From Lycocorax pyrrhopterus obiensis (lineage: Eukaryota; Chordata; Aves; Passeriformes; Paradisaeidae): DNA of 64,000 bases. The notes under the pieces were generated by a model, which worked only from the letters and a program-made list of their open reading frames with translations, had not been told where the DNA came from and did not search any database. Where the stretch lies: contig JACSVZ010000007.1 of assembly GCA_014706295.1 (NCBI GenBank), positions 33,695,875-33,759,874 on the forward strand, in the 5' to 3' direction. Shown piece by piece: positions 52,380-64,000 of this stretch. Made by a program: the position numbers and the translations under genes. Each line of letters opens with the position of its first letter. The stretch's first letter is position 1.

Positions 52380-54815
52380 TGGGAGGCCGTGTACTCAGCT
52401 AGTTTAAATTGGCAAAGAAATGGTGTCAATTCAAGGCACTTGGTGCTATGGTCCATTACGTATTAATACTTTTTAAAATTTTAGGATTTTGGGGGGTATG
52501 GAAGGAAGAGTGTTTTCTCTGTGGTTGTTTCATTACTGCAAGCAAATCACTGAATGAAAGGTGCATTTAAAATAAAGCAATGAATGAATGATAGCAGGAA
52601 AAAAATTGAACATATGTACAGGATAGAATTACATTCCATTTTAACTCTAATTCGTGTTCCTATGCAATCAGTTGCAGTGATATGAGCTAAGAATTTCAAT
52701 GAGGCCTCAGGGAGTTTGACACACATTTCTTATTTTGTTTTGATGGGATTAGCACCCCTAAACCTAAAACTTCTTTGAAAATCGGCCATAATGTCAGTGC
52801 TTCCAACATATCCTAATTCTTTCTGTTTTTTTAATTATTCCAGGAATTATTCTGTACTCAAAAGAGATGCAAGTACTACCTTTTGTAGTTGGAGAAATAT
52901 CATGATTCATTCATCAGTCATAGATCTTAAGTGCCTATCTTATAAAACAGAAGGGTTTTGACTACCCTTCCTGTGCTCTTAAAAATCTGAGTGCTGATTG
53001 AGGTGTCTTTTCTTGATGCAGAAACCTACTGCTACACTCTGTAAGCTCATCCCTGGGTTCTGTCATCAGCTGTGTATTTTTCCTCTCATATGACATAGGG
53101 TCAGGCACTTGGTATCTCTAGGCCTCCCTTTATCCACTCAAAATCAGCTTCTTTTTTCCTTTCTTGCTTTCTTCTTCCAGGGAGTGATGTAGTAAGGTTT
53201 TCATTGCTTGTAGTCCTTAACATTCATGAAGACATTTGAGATTCCTGTCTGGAAAGTATTCTAAATACATACAAATATTAAGTTATGGTAATTCCTCAAC
53301 TTAATTTACTGGCAAGTTTCTCAAGATAAACATGAAAATGGCACAAGTCTTTTGTAACGCTAAGAGCACGTTTTTCTCTGAATTCCAACAGAATATGAAA
53401 ATTTTAAAACTTGTAAAGGAGATCTGCCAACTTCACCACTATGTACTAGTGAAAAGTGGAATAAAAGAAAGAATAAGTCAACTTTTTAACATTTTGATGA
53501 GGAAATCATTGTTTGTTAAAAGCAGGTATGTTATGCAAATCAAGTGATTTACTGAGAGTCAGTTCTTACTTCCAATAACTAGATGAGCCAACTCAACAGT
53601 GGCTAGAAAGCCAAGAAAACAGCATATAGATTAAGATTACTCAAAACTTTTGTTCCTGCATAAAAGAGATGCAAATTGTACCATCTTAGTATTGCTTATG
53701 AGTAAAGGCCAAAATCTTGCTTCTTCACCTCCATTTAAGATACAGAGCTAAAACCATGCAACAGCGTCTGTGATAGCTTTCAGTGACTGCGTTTGGGATG
53801 AGTGGCCTCCTGTCCTGTCAACTTACTTTGCAGAGCCAGTAGAGGCAAGCTAATCACGAAGATGGAAGGAATAGGATTTTCAAGGCTGAAAAAAAAAATT
53901 TAAAAGCATGCCACTATTCCTATGTGGAATGGATTGAGGTAGAAGGCCAGGCTCTAAGAGTCCTTCTGCGGTTTGCAGGAGAGGATTTTTAACCTCATTC
54001 AGGTAAAAAGAAAGAAGAGGATTAATTCTTTAAAATCAGTATAGAATTCAGATTTCTGGACTCCTTTTTTTCATAAATACATTTAGAGTCAAGTATAAGG
54101 ATGGATGTGCATATTCACCTGCTGTTTCTTATGGAAGTCACACATCATTTCCAAAACTGAAGTGTGGGTAGGAACAGAATATCAATTTATCTGTTTACTA
54201 TTGAAGTTCTTATCCTGTCTATACCCAGGTCCAGAATATCTGAAAGCCCCCTCGGTATTGCATCTTCTTTGCAATGTAAAAAACCTTCCCCTCTTCAGCT
54301 GTTTCTCCCTGCTTGGTTTTAGGGAATTAATTATCATATGGTTGCCATCTATTCAGAAAATTACAGGATAATCCCAGTGTTTGAACACCATGTCTGAATT
54401 TCAGTCTCCACTTGGGCAGGACACATGGTGTGAGAGACAGCTGCTAAAAACTGTGCAGCTATTACAGTGTGTCAGTTTATAAGCCGTGAAGTGTATGCAC
54501 CAGCTCGCAGATTGTTGGTAGGAGTGTGGTACTTTGTTATAAATATATTTTATTGATTGTAAGGAGATTTTATTAAAAAGCTACCCAGAAGAAATGGGCA
54601 GTAAAAGACCAAGTAAATTGCTTGGCTTTCATTTTAAGTTGCCTAATTTCTTAAGGGTTTGTGGGGGCTCCACAGGCTCCCAAAATACTGAGAAAAATTA
54701 TTCTCACTTAGTGACAATGGATTGTTGTGCACTGGATGCTCAGCAAGATGGTGGTCTCTGGGGAGGGCATCCAATCTTACATGGAAAGGTCAACAGGTTC
54801 TATTAAACCAGATCT
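52380..54815. other. Intron stretch with no gene seen
   Basis: Chance frames only (53332-53547, 54105-54371). A possible MIR-like piece is listed separately. Confidence 0.55.
53095..53150 (+). repeat. Possible MIR-like fragment
   Basis: GGGTCAGGCACTTGGTATCT then CTAGGCCTCCCTTTATCC resembles the MIR core order (GGGCAAGTCACTTAACCTCT, CTGGGCCTCAGTTTCCTC). Short and weak. Confidence 0.35.
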
Positions 54816-54821
54816 TAAATA

Positions 54822-54975
54822 CATTTAGGTGACTAAAAATGCAGATGAAAACTTGTCAAATTGTGAAAAGCAACTAAATACATTGCATGCCTAGCTCCCA
54901 CGGAAATCAGGTACAGTAGCCACCTGACTCCTATTCTGTTTAATCGTACCTAGATTTGTGTTAGGTGCCTAAATG
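54822..54975. repeat. Possible old inverted-repeat (MITE-like) element, 154 bp
   Basis: CATTTAGGTGACTAA (54822-54836) and TTAGGTGCCTAAATG (54961-54975) are inverted copies at 12 of 15 bases. The interior contains CATGCCTAGCTCCCACGGAA, similar to TTAGGCACCTAACTCCCA-type interspersed repeats I recall from reptile genomes. Family unknown. Confidence 0.4.
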
Positions 54976-54979
54976 TTTC

Positions 54980-57900
54980 TATGGTTGCACCAAATACTTC
55001 TTGCTTCTTTTCAGATTAATGTTAGCTCCGGGCACCTGCCACATAGCAGAACAGTACATCTAAAAAAAAACCACTTTGGATCAAGACTTTTTAATGTGTA
55101 AATATTATACATTCTTTTAACATTTTCCTAGTAAATATTTTTAAAATGTTACAGATCTATGGCAGATGTTGCTATCTACTGTTTCCTAAGCATGTTATGT
55201 GATGGGTTGTGTGTGTATCTGTGTTTTCATGCTTTTTCTGTTGTAAGCCTAGGGAAATCAGCATATTGTGCTCAGTGGCAGTGGTAGGCAGAACATCAAT
55301 GTGTAGTATATATTATTACACCTAGGACTACTGGCAAGTTGTGCAAATACAAACAGAAATGGAAAAAAAGTGCAAGACCCAAATAACTGAGATTATAAAC
55401 CACCTGCAATAATTTCCTGAAGCCTTTTAATACTTTTTAAAATCTGAGGCTTATCAATAAATTAATTCAAACTCTGCAGAGGAACTCTGAAACAAACCAG
55501 AGATGCCCAGGTGTTGGTCAAACCCAAATGTGATTTGATAATACTTACTTTCCCATCATTACCACCTCAGCCCTGCTGAAAACCAGCTTCTCAGTCCTTC
55601 TGGCTGTGGGGCTTCCCAACACCCACACTTCCTGCACTAGAGCCCTTCTCTGCTCCTCAGCCACCTTTTACTCTGACTTCTCCAGGTTCACTTTTCTGTT
55701 CCAAGTTGTCTTCCCGAGACTGAGCTAAATCCTTTACCAAAATAAAGCCTGCGTCTTGCTGCATTAGCATCCCTATTTCTCCTGACCTTAAAAACACCTT
55801 GCAAAGCTGCTTCCTCTTCCACGTGCTTGCCCTCTCATCTCACATACCTGAGCTGCCCTTCAGAAGCTGATTAAATTTAAATGTAATCATAATCATATCA
55901 CTTTAAAGAAGAGGCATGAGCACTAATAAATGCTTCAAATTAGGCATAATGCTTCTTCAGATGCTTTATTATTTTTAGACCTATATTCTAGAAACCCTTG
56001 TCCAAAAGGGCCATTTCAATTCAAAGCCCTCAACCTCCCACTCCCAAACCCATAAAATATCATGACTTCTGCTCTGTACCTCATAACAGTCACTGGCAGC
56101 TGGATATATCAGTGCTGGCTACTAACATCCCCTCATTATTTCCTATCACCCATTACAAGCTCTTGTCTCTTCAAAGAGACAAGTCTCCAGGTCTTGGTTC
56201 TGCAGGAATTTCAAAACCGTGTACACAAGCTGCCAGTGTAGAAATTGCCAACTTGTGTTGGCAGTTCTACTCAGTCGCAGAAAAGAGGCCTTTCCAGGAA
56301 GAGGAGAGCATATAGTCTTCTCTTCTGGACTCACTCAGAAAACAGCAAACAAAATCTACATATGCTGTGGAAAGTAGATATCCTTTGAAGACCTGAGCTG
56401 CAGTTTCCCTTTGCAGAATATTGGAAATGCTTGTAAATTTATGTAAATTCATGGCTTAGAGTTCATCTTTGAGGTTTTGGGTTCAGACATAGTGTGAGAC
56501 TTAGCCTGAACCACAGCAGTTTCACCTAGTTGCCACATGAAAGCATTGATTGCAGCGCTGCAACCAAAAGTCTTACAACGTTTGCCAAAACTCAGATGAA
56601 CTCCTGAATAAACCTGGCCTTAACTATGAATGGTTCAGGCTTTCACTATTAATGTGGTGTCTTTGTACTACAAAAGTTGTTGCAGCCATTGCCTTTGCTT
56701 TGCAGATTCAGTGTGTACATATATGTATATCTATATATATATGTATATATATAAAACCAGCTAAATACAAATTAAACTATGTACATTAAAAATTAAAACA
56801 TAAACCTTTATTTTGTGATGACTAGTTTTCTTTCCTTTTAGTAGGTCATGAATATTTTCTGGCATGATATGTCACTAGCTTATAACTTCATTAAGCTGCA
56901 GTCCATACCTTACCCTTTCACTAGATCCCTGAAAAGAACTTTTGTGTGTGCCAAACAGATATCCACTTGGTCTGTGGCTCTTGAAAGGTAAATTGCCAAG
57001 TTCCAGCAAGCAAATTAAGAGGTGCAATGAGAGTTAGCTGTTGCATTCTATCAAATCCTGCTACTGAATGTGTTGAAAAGCTTGCCCAGAGCCATGGCCC
57101 CACATATTTATGGTATGAATGGGAGACACTTGGAGCTATGTATTGCCATAGTTCCCATTTCTTTTGTAATAAACTAGCTCAGCAGATGTAGCTTAGGTAA
57201 AAAGGAAATTCAAAGTCTCCTACTCAGAGACTAACCAAAACAAAGTTCTCTCTCCAGTCCTCTGTCTATGAGCCAAACTCAGAGCCAGACCTTACTGGTA
57301 CTGATTAGTGTTTTATTCTGTGTGTAACCCAAGGAAACTCAAAGGGTTCCCAGATGGAATAAAGTGCTGCTTAATAGCACTGTGTAAGTATCACTGCCAG
57401 AACGTGGCACAAAAAAAGTTAAAAAACCCCAGCTTTCCATTCCTAACACAACGCAGATTAAATCATAGCAATAGTTTTCCAAGTCAGTTGCATCATTCTC
57501 TTCGTTTATAAGTTTTGGTGCTGAAGACATCAGTTCTGGGTAGCTTAGCTTTTCTTTTATGATAGATTTTTCAGTGTTGTACCTAATTCACATCAAATAA
57601 TTCCATACTTGTGACTTAACCTGTGCCTATGTTCTACAGGCTTCAGAGTATCCAGTATCACATTTCTGATGTGATTCACCCTGCCTATTCCACCTGTGTA
57701 GTAAAGTAAAAAATTAAGATGTTCTATTGAACTTTGTTGATTTTATTTAGCCTGATGGGTGCACAATAGCTCCAAATTAAAGCAAAAGCAAAAGATGAGC
57801 CCAAGATCTACAAAACAGCAGAACCTGAAGGATCATGGGTTAAACTAAAGACCTCTAACAAAGCTTGAACTTTGATCCAGCAAGGTGGTGGTGAGGGAGA

Positions 57901-58190
57901 TAACAATACACATTTTTGTGCTTGTTGATACTTTCACTCATGTATTGTACCAAGATGTTTCAGAAAACATTGATTACAACTTTCTACACCATTTTTTCAC
58001 AATTTACATAACAGCATCTGCATCTCAAGAAAAAAAAAGGCTTTCTATATTAATCAGTAAAGGCTAATAAATTTACAATTCAGCTTCCATTGAAGTCTTC
58101 AGAGAACTTCTGTTGCCTTTGTGGGGTGGTAGGTTGGCCCTTTAGCACACCTTTCATGCCTAACAGTGCATGAATCTTTTGTATTTCTAG
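54980..58190. other. Intron stretch with no gene seen
   Basis: Pyrimidine-rich at 55560-55870. A short homeodomain-like part at 55870-55985 (GCTGATTAAATTTAAATG, GTAATCATAATC) may be regulatory. A TATA-type microsatellite is listed separately. Confidence 0.5.
56716..56753. repeat. (TA)n/(TATG)n microsatellite
   Basis: Alternating TA with occasional G and C. Confidence 0.9.
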
Positions 58191-58199
58191 CTTTATCTA

Positions 58200-58700
58200 A
58201 TATTGTTGCTTAACTCAATTACATATAAAAGTGCAAAGAGTCTCCTCACTCTTCACAGCTTAACCCACCACTTGTTGTTACTTGTTTATGACACATTTTT
58301 CTACTTTATAGTCTTTAATCTGAAATTATATCAAGTGCTGTAATAAAACTGAAAGAGATAATATCTATGCCATTTCCATTCCTCTGCTCTGGTGATAACA
58401 TTATTTAACAACACTAGGAAGTTAATTAAGAAAGACCTTGCTGTCATAAATCCATGTTGCCTTCCTCATTAAATTAGGCTTTGCAATGTATTGCTGAATT
58501 TCAGAAAACTTTTCTGGACATTCAGCAATGAGTACTTCACTAAATAGTCCACAATATGTTACATACTCTTTTACAGGATGAGGATCTATTTAACACTAAT
58601 GCTTCTGGGGTTTCACATGTTTAGATCAGATTAATTCCGAATCTTCCTTTCCTTTGAAATCATTAGGAAAATATTTCTGCTTCTTGGATATTTAAGGTAT
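58200..58700 (-). repeat. Decayed LINE reverse-transcriptase fragment (CR1-like), antisense
   Basis: The reverse complement of about 58400-58459 translates to QHGFMTARSFLINFL, matching the QHGF..RSCLTNL motif of LINE reverse transcriptases. Just downstream in the element, 58321-58365 gives DIISFSFITALDIIS, aligned with the YLDFSKAFDTV motif that carries the first catalytic aspartates. The usual YLDFSKAFD is altered and the frame is not maintained outside, so it is inactive. Spacing and order fit a CR1/L3-type element; the edges are guesses. Confidence 0.6.
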
Positions 58701-58709
58701 TTAATCTTT

Positions 58710-61700
58710 TCACGGCCATGTTTGCTCTCATTTACATGTTATATTATCCCTTTTCTGTGTTTCCTTGAATCCTTGATTTATGCAGTTCTCCATCCCAGCT
58801 AACAGAAGCCAGCTACTGATTGAATATACTAGTTCCTTGCCCATTATCATTCATCGTGAACATGGGGTTTTTCCTATCAATTGTAAATCCTGTCTATAGT
58901 GCAGAAAAAAAATGAAACTGGGCTTTATCTTCATGGCTTTGTGAACCCTGCATTCTTTCATAATGCATTTGTAAACCATTTTCTGTAAGAATTTGGTTTA
59001 GGGCAATCAAAAAAGAACCAGCTCCATAGGTTAGACAGGGGTTCAAATTCAATTAAATCAGCCCTGTAGGAACCGATTCCCTGAGTATATTGCAAAGCAG
59101 AGCACTGGGATTGTTTGGGACCAGATTTGTGAAAATCCTTATGTGGTCCTGAACTTTTCAAACATATAATCTGAGATTCTTTAGCTTACCCAATCTTGAA
59201 AAAAGAATTGTTCAGTGAGATGGCTTAACCATCAAAGACAGTTGTAACTGTACTGTATATCACTGTTTAATATTTAATGCTGTGTCCATTCCTAAATGTG
59301 TCTATATGATTCACAAATTCCTAATCCAAATTGGAAAGGCTAAGTAAAAAGATCTTGTATTAAATGGTCATCTGCCTCAGTCATAGCCAGTAATTTAGGC
59401 AATCATGAAAAAACATTGCGGAAATTAATAAATGCAAGATTTGAGAGCTGTCACATACCTGGATCTGGTATCTACAACAACCCTTTGTTTGAAGTACCTT
59501 ACACCAAAACCAGGGACTGTATAGGGTCAAGAGTGGATATTTGCATCCAAATTGTGTTGATAGGTCTGATATTTAGCATAAGTAGATATTTCTGATAAGT
59601 CTGCCAATAGGTAAGGATTCACATTTCGAAGAAGAATAATCTAAGGCACCAGACAGTTCCATTTTGCCAAGCCATTAAAAGGGACACAGTTCTGCCTCCT
59701 GATATTAATGAAAGGAACACTATTTTTAGTAGTGCTGATTATTTTCTTAACTTGGATTAAGTAAGGTGCTCTCACCCCCCCATACTTGCTCCAGGTCTTT
59801 TCTCAAGAGATTAACAAAGCAGAACTTGACGAGACACTTCATTCTAAATAAGAGAGAGAACTATTTAGAAGTAATCTTTCTGTCTTATAGTTTAACTTTG
59901 TTCATCACTTTGAGGCCTTCTCAATATGATTTTTACTTCAGGGTTTACAGTATTTTTATTTTTGTTTGCCTCCATTACTTCTGAGACTACTTTACCATAC
60001 TGATTGTTTTGTGGTTTGAAAGACTCTCTCCCTTAGCTTCATTGCAGATTTTGGTCTTCAAGTATTGTCTTTAATTTTAGTTCTTGTTTGGGTATATCTG
60101 TTTGTTCTAATATGCATTCCATATTGTCTTTTCAGTCTTTGTCTGCAATAATTGTAAGATACTACAGACAACTCTTAAATATTTGTCTGAAATATGGATT
60201 TTGTATTTCAGAAGTTTAAAGTAACGTTTTGGTATGTTTACTGAAAGGTTAAGTTTCTTAAATTAGGCTTCAAATCAAATTCTAAGGAATATAATGGCAA
60301 AATTCTTACTGACTCAAAGGAAATAGGATTTTATTTCCAAACATCTAGAAGATCACATATAATATCTAGGAGAAGAAAATTGCTGTAATACTGTTTGGTT
60401 TTATTACTACGCATTGTGCTTTATGTCTGGAGACTGACCTGAAAACCCATCGGTCCAATATCACTGTTCCTCTCTCTCCAGTACTTTCTTGTTACCTAAA
60501 ATGTATTTTTTAAATCTTTTCAATCATTTAATCTTTTCCATAGCTACCAATTTTACCTCTTTTTAATCTATCAGCAAAATTTAAGTCAAACTTTGACTGT
60601 CTCTCTCTCCTGCAATTCATTCTGCTCTTCAACTGCAACAGAACTATTTTCAGTTAGCTAGCTTTAGAGTCTTATAAATAGTAACCATAATATTTTCCTG
60701 TAGCGCAGTTATTGCTGCATTTTCTTTTTTGTTGCTTTGTTTGTTTGGATTTTTTTTTTAATTCTTTGCCACCTTAAAAATGCACCATGAAATTCCTACC
60801 ATCCCAATCAGACATTCTTCCATTTTCTCCATGGATTCTTTTCTCCATTCATTATGTCAGACCATCCCAGTATTTATCCTACTTTCAGGGAACTTACTGC
60901 CTGAAAATTCAGAATTAAAAGACCAGAGCCAAAGTGTCTGCTTATTCTTATGTGTCAAAACCCCTGAAATGTTTGATAGCTTTGCAAGAAATTGGGACAA
61001 CAGTAATATATTAATATTTTCATCAGAAACTGCAGTTCTTCTTCACAGAAAATAGAGCCAATTTGTACTTGATGTGTGATAATGCTTATTGTCACCCTTC
61101 TTGTCCATGTGAATAGTCACCATTTTCAAAATCACTGTACGGCTGCTTACCCTCCTTTTAATTTACTTGAAGAAAAATTTTCAGGGGGAAATTTTTGTGT
61201 AAGAGATTACAAATTGTTTTTCTTCTTACAGCACCAAAGAATATGGTTTTCTGTCATTGTTCTGTTTCCATTGCAAAGATGGGAATTTTTTCTACCACAA
61301 AACTGCATATTACTTTATTAATCATCTTTCTTCCCTTCCTTAGAACATCCATTTTTTTCCTGTAAATGTGCTTCTCAAGCTTTCATTTTGCAAACCACAC
61401 ATCTGGTCATCTTTCTTTTTTGTTGTGTCTAAAAGCAGCCATATGTCATCAGCAACCCTCTCATGTATATTGAACTTCCTTAGCACATCAGCTTGTCTCT
61501 TTGAATGTGTTACCTGATGTCTTTAAAGTGGCAAAACACAGAAGAGTGGGTCCTCCTAGTCTTTTGTTCATCAGACAAGAAAGAGTGAGGAATATGGTAG
61601 AGACAGGGTGTTTACGCCGTTGTTCCATATCTATTCTAGCTTTGCTTTTTAATTTCTCCTTGCCTTAATTCAACCAGCAGAATATGGCTCAAGTCAGCTC

Positions 61701-63620
61701 TAGACCATCCAGCAGTTAAGTATGGCTATCCTTTATTGATTGGGAGGAGCCAAGGCTACCGAGTGCTGGTGTAGTTTTTGTTAGATCTTCCACAACAACT
61801 CTGATTCTTCAGCTAAGTCTGTCTGTCCAGGTGCTTCATTAGGTGTTCACTGTTTTTAACATGAGTGGTCTTCTCTGGAAATTAACAGTGATATAACAAC
61901 AGTCCTTCTGCTCAGGAAGGAGGCACGAGTGCTTGAGAACCATTACAGTGTGTCTGGCAGCATGTATGTAAATAACAGAGAAGAATAATGATACTAAGAG
62001 ATCTAGATCAAACAGGTAAGCTTTAATTAAAGTTTGAAAAGCTTTTGGTTCAGGACATACATTCAGTCTTTTCTAAAAGCATGCTTAGTAATCTTGGTTC
62101 TGTGGTACTGTATGTGAAGGTCCCTCTTCTCCTTCACCATTTAGAGCGGCATTACATAGTTAAGACATTAAAAATGTTTTAAAGTGATGAGATGGGTGAT
62201 ATCTTAGGTTACTAGGACCATGATTTAAATGTAGCTCTACCAATGCATAGTCTGTCAGGGGAATGGGCTCATAGCACTTGCTGTTGCTGTTGAATGTTGA
62301 AAATTCTGGAATGCAAGTGCTTCCTCTGCTTCCTAAAAGAGTTGCAGTCTCACAGATAATCAGAAGTGCACCCATTTTGGAGCTCAGTTCATTATCTGAA
62401 GCATGGCTTGATCATCCACAGGTAGAGGACCGAGTGTGTTGTGGCACTGCTATTTGACCATCTAGTAGCACTGAAGAGTTCATAAGATACCCATGGTTAC
62501 CTTGGCAATAAAGTGATGAGATAGTCTCAGTAGAACGGGAATTTTTAGAGGTGGTGAGATTTTCTTTTTTTATGACTGTTAACTCATTTGTTACTGAGAT
62601 TAACGTTTAAACAGACAATTAAGGAATGCTTTTAATAGGCTGAGAAAAGTTAAAGGATGTCAGTGTATTCTTTAATCCTGCCTTTTGAAACAATCCCTAG
62701 CAGTTTGTACTCATTATGCTTTTTAAGGATGAATAGTTTAGATTCTCCTTATTAGAAACTCTCCTCTATGTTCTTTCCTCTGACTATAGGTTTCTAAATA
62801 AGAAAATAAACTAATCTTATATGAAATTCTATAACCTGTACCTCTATCTGAGTAAAATTATTACCTACGTATATATAAACTCGCAAGTCTACTACCAAAT
62901 CCAACCATGTTGGGCATAAGTGTCATTTAATTTATTGGAAGCAAATTGACCAACTTACACTGAAAAAACCCCACTTTAAATTACACAGGACAATGCTGAA
63001 AAGCCAACATTAAACATCTTGAAACTTTGCCTTCACATTTGCGATTCATTTGGCAGGGTTTGGGTCATGAAATCCCACCCTTAGATGTTCAGAGCAAAAG
63101 GAGCCCAGTGGTTCCCTTCTTCAGTACATACCTGTGCATTTAAGGCTATAATGACACTCGCCTGCAAGAGATTTGCAAAGCAGGTAAAGTTGTTAATTCA
63201 TCTCAGGTAGGTACATGATGATGAAGTGGCTTATCATCATTGCAACCATACTAGAATGTGTATTCCTACCAGAAAGTTTGGCCACTGCAGGGGTGACTGG
63301 ACTAACATCTCCTGGCATCCAGCAGTGTATAGACTAAACTATAACTTTTAGTAAGATAATATGGAAACCGACAACAAATTATTATTTGTGGTCTTTTTCC
63401 AGTTTTCAAGTGCAAACATACGAAAGTTTATTTTAAATCTGAGCCAGTCAGACATTTAGTAATATAGATCAAAGCAGAAGTGAAGGCCTCCCATGCTTAT
63501 TATTTCAATATGATGTCTGTTCTAATAAAGTGTAAGAATGCCTGTGATAGACTAACTAGTAGGAATTTTCTGGTTCTGTAGTTTAGCCTTAAATATATAC
63601 ATGTATTTGTAAATTAATCA
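58710..63620. other. Intron stretch with no gene seen
   Basis: T-rich on the plus strand from about 59900 to 61450, which may include more of the antisense LINE, but no motif was recognised. Chance frames at 60780-61055 and 61076-61321. Confidence 0.5.
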
Positions 63621-63629
63621 GAAACATAT

Positions 63630-64000
63630 TGTCGTGGTTTCAGTTCCTCGGAAAGCTGATTGTTTTCAGTCCTTTCTTTAATCTTAGAAATATGGTGGCA
63701 GTCTGCCAGCACACTTTCAGATAAACAGTCCACTTCACATTTAAAAGCCGTAGAATCACTGATGTTGAAGGGGGGAAAAATCAACAGAAAACAACACCAG
63801 TTTTCACTCTCTCTCTCTCTCTTCCCCAAAATGTAGAACATTATTTAAACAAGTTAGAGTTGTTGTGCTATTGTCCCTCACTCTTAATTAGAAATAATAA
63901 AAGCCATCTGTGCAAGGTGAATTTTGATAAGATCTCGGCTTTTAAGTGTTTGTTGATCTTGTGTGTACCAATTTTCAAATGTCTTAATAGCTCCAGGATG
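63630..64000. promoter_or_regulatory. Candidate conserved non-coding block at window end
   Basis: CTCTTAATTAGAAATAATAA near 63880 and AAAGCCGTAGAATCACTGATG near 63743, split by a CT repeat (63807-63822). It may continue beyond the window. Confidence 0.3.
63807..63822 (+). repeat. (CT)8 microsatellite
   Basis: Eight CT units, followed by TCCCC. Confidence 0.9.

Overview
The window looks like vertebrate nuclear DNA, most likely from a bird. The support is a CR1 LINE copy with its typical octamer tail (two ATTCTGTG units ending at 38338), older CR1-like and MIR-like fragments, AT-rich non-coding DNA with few CpGs, and a single short, correctly spliced exon that matches a vertebrate TALE homeobox gene. 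There is no bacterial-style gene packing. Apart from that exon, the open frames are short, unrelated to families I know, and look like chance openings.

The one coding feature I can support is the exon at 7764-7909 (+). It encodes the acidic linker, the basic N-terminal arm and the first homeodomain helix of a MEIS protein. The residues PGTG and KRQKKRG fit MEIS2 better than MEIS1. It has a strong acceptor (pyrimidine tract plus TAG) and a consensus donor (GTAAGT). It stops exactly before the TALE loop, which must be on the next exon, and I did not find that exon here. So 1-7763 is the end of one intron ('intron 7' by MEIS numbering) and 7910-64000 is at least 56 kb of the following very long intron ('intron 8').

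The rest is intron. It is poor in transposons: one clear CR1 tail (about 37860-38338), one ancient CR1 3' part (about 19515-19985), a decayed antisense LINE reverse-transcriptase fragment (about 58200-58700), a few MIR-like SINE relics, and a possible 154-bp inverted-repeat element (54822-54975). Between them lie several blocks that read like conserved regulatory DNA, with dense homeodomain, POU, SOX, TCF and RFX-like cores in balanced, repeat-free sequence. The best are at about 14040-15700, 20690-21330, 25080-26470, 41400-41780, 49440-49990, 50480-51250 and 51440-52370. This fits what is known of MEIS genes, whose large introns carry developmental enhancers. I could not align other genomes, so each block is a candidate only.

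I saw no tRNA, rRNA, CRISPR array, operon or intact mobile element. I did not find a clear new biological system. The most useful leads are the regulatory blocks, a possible intronic end of the transcript just after the exon that would truncate the homeodomain, a G-rich tract next to an RFX X-box, a 30-bp Z-DNA-type tract, and a decamer found twice at two-turn spacing and once again 5 kb away.
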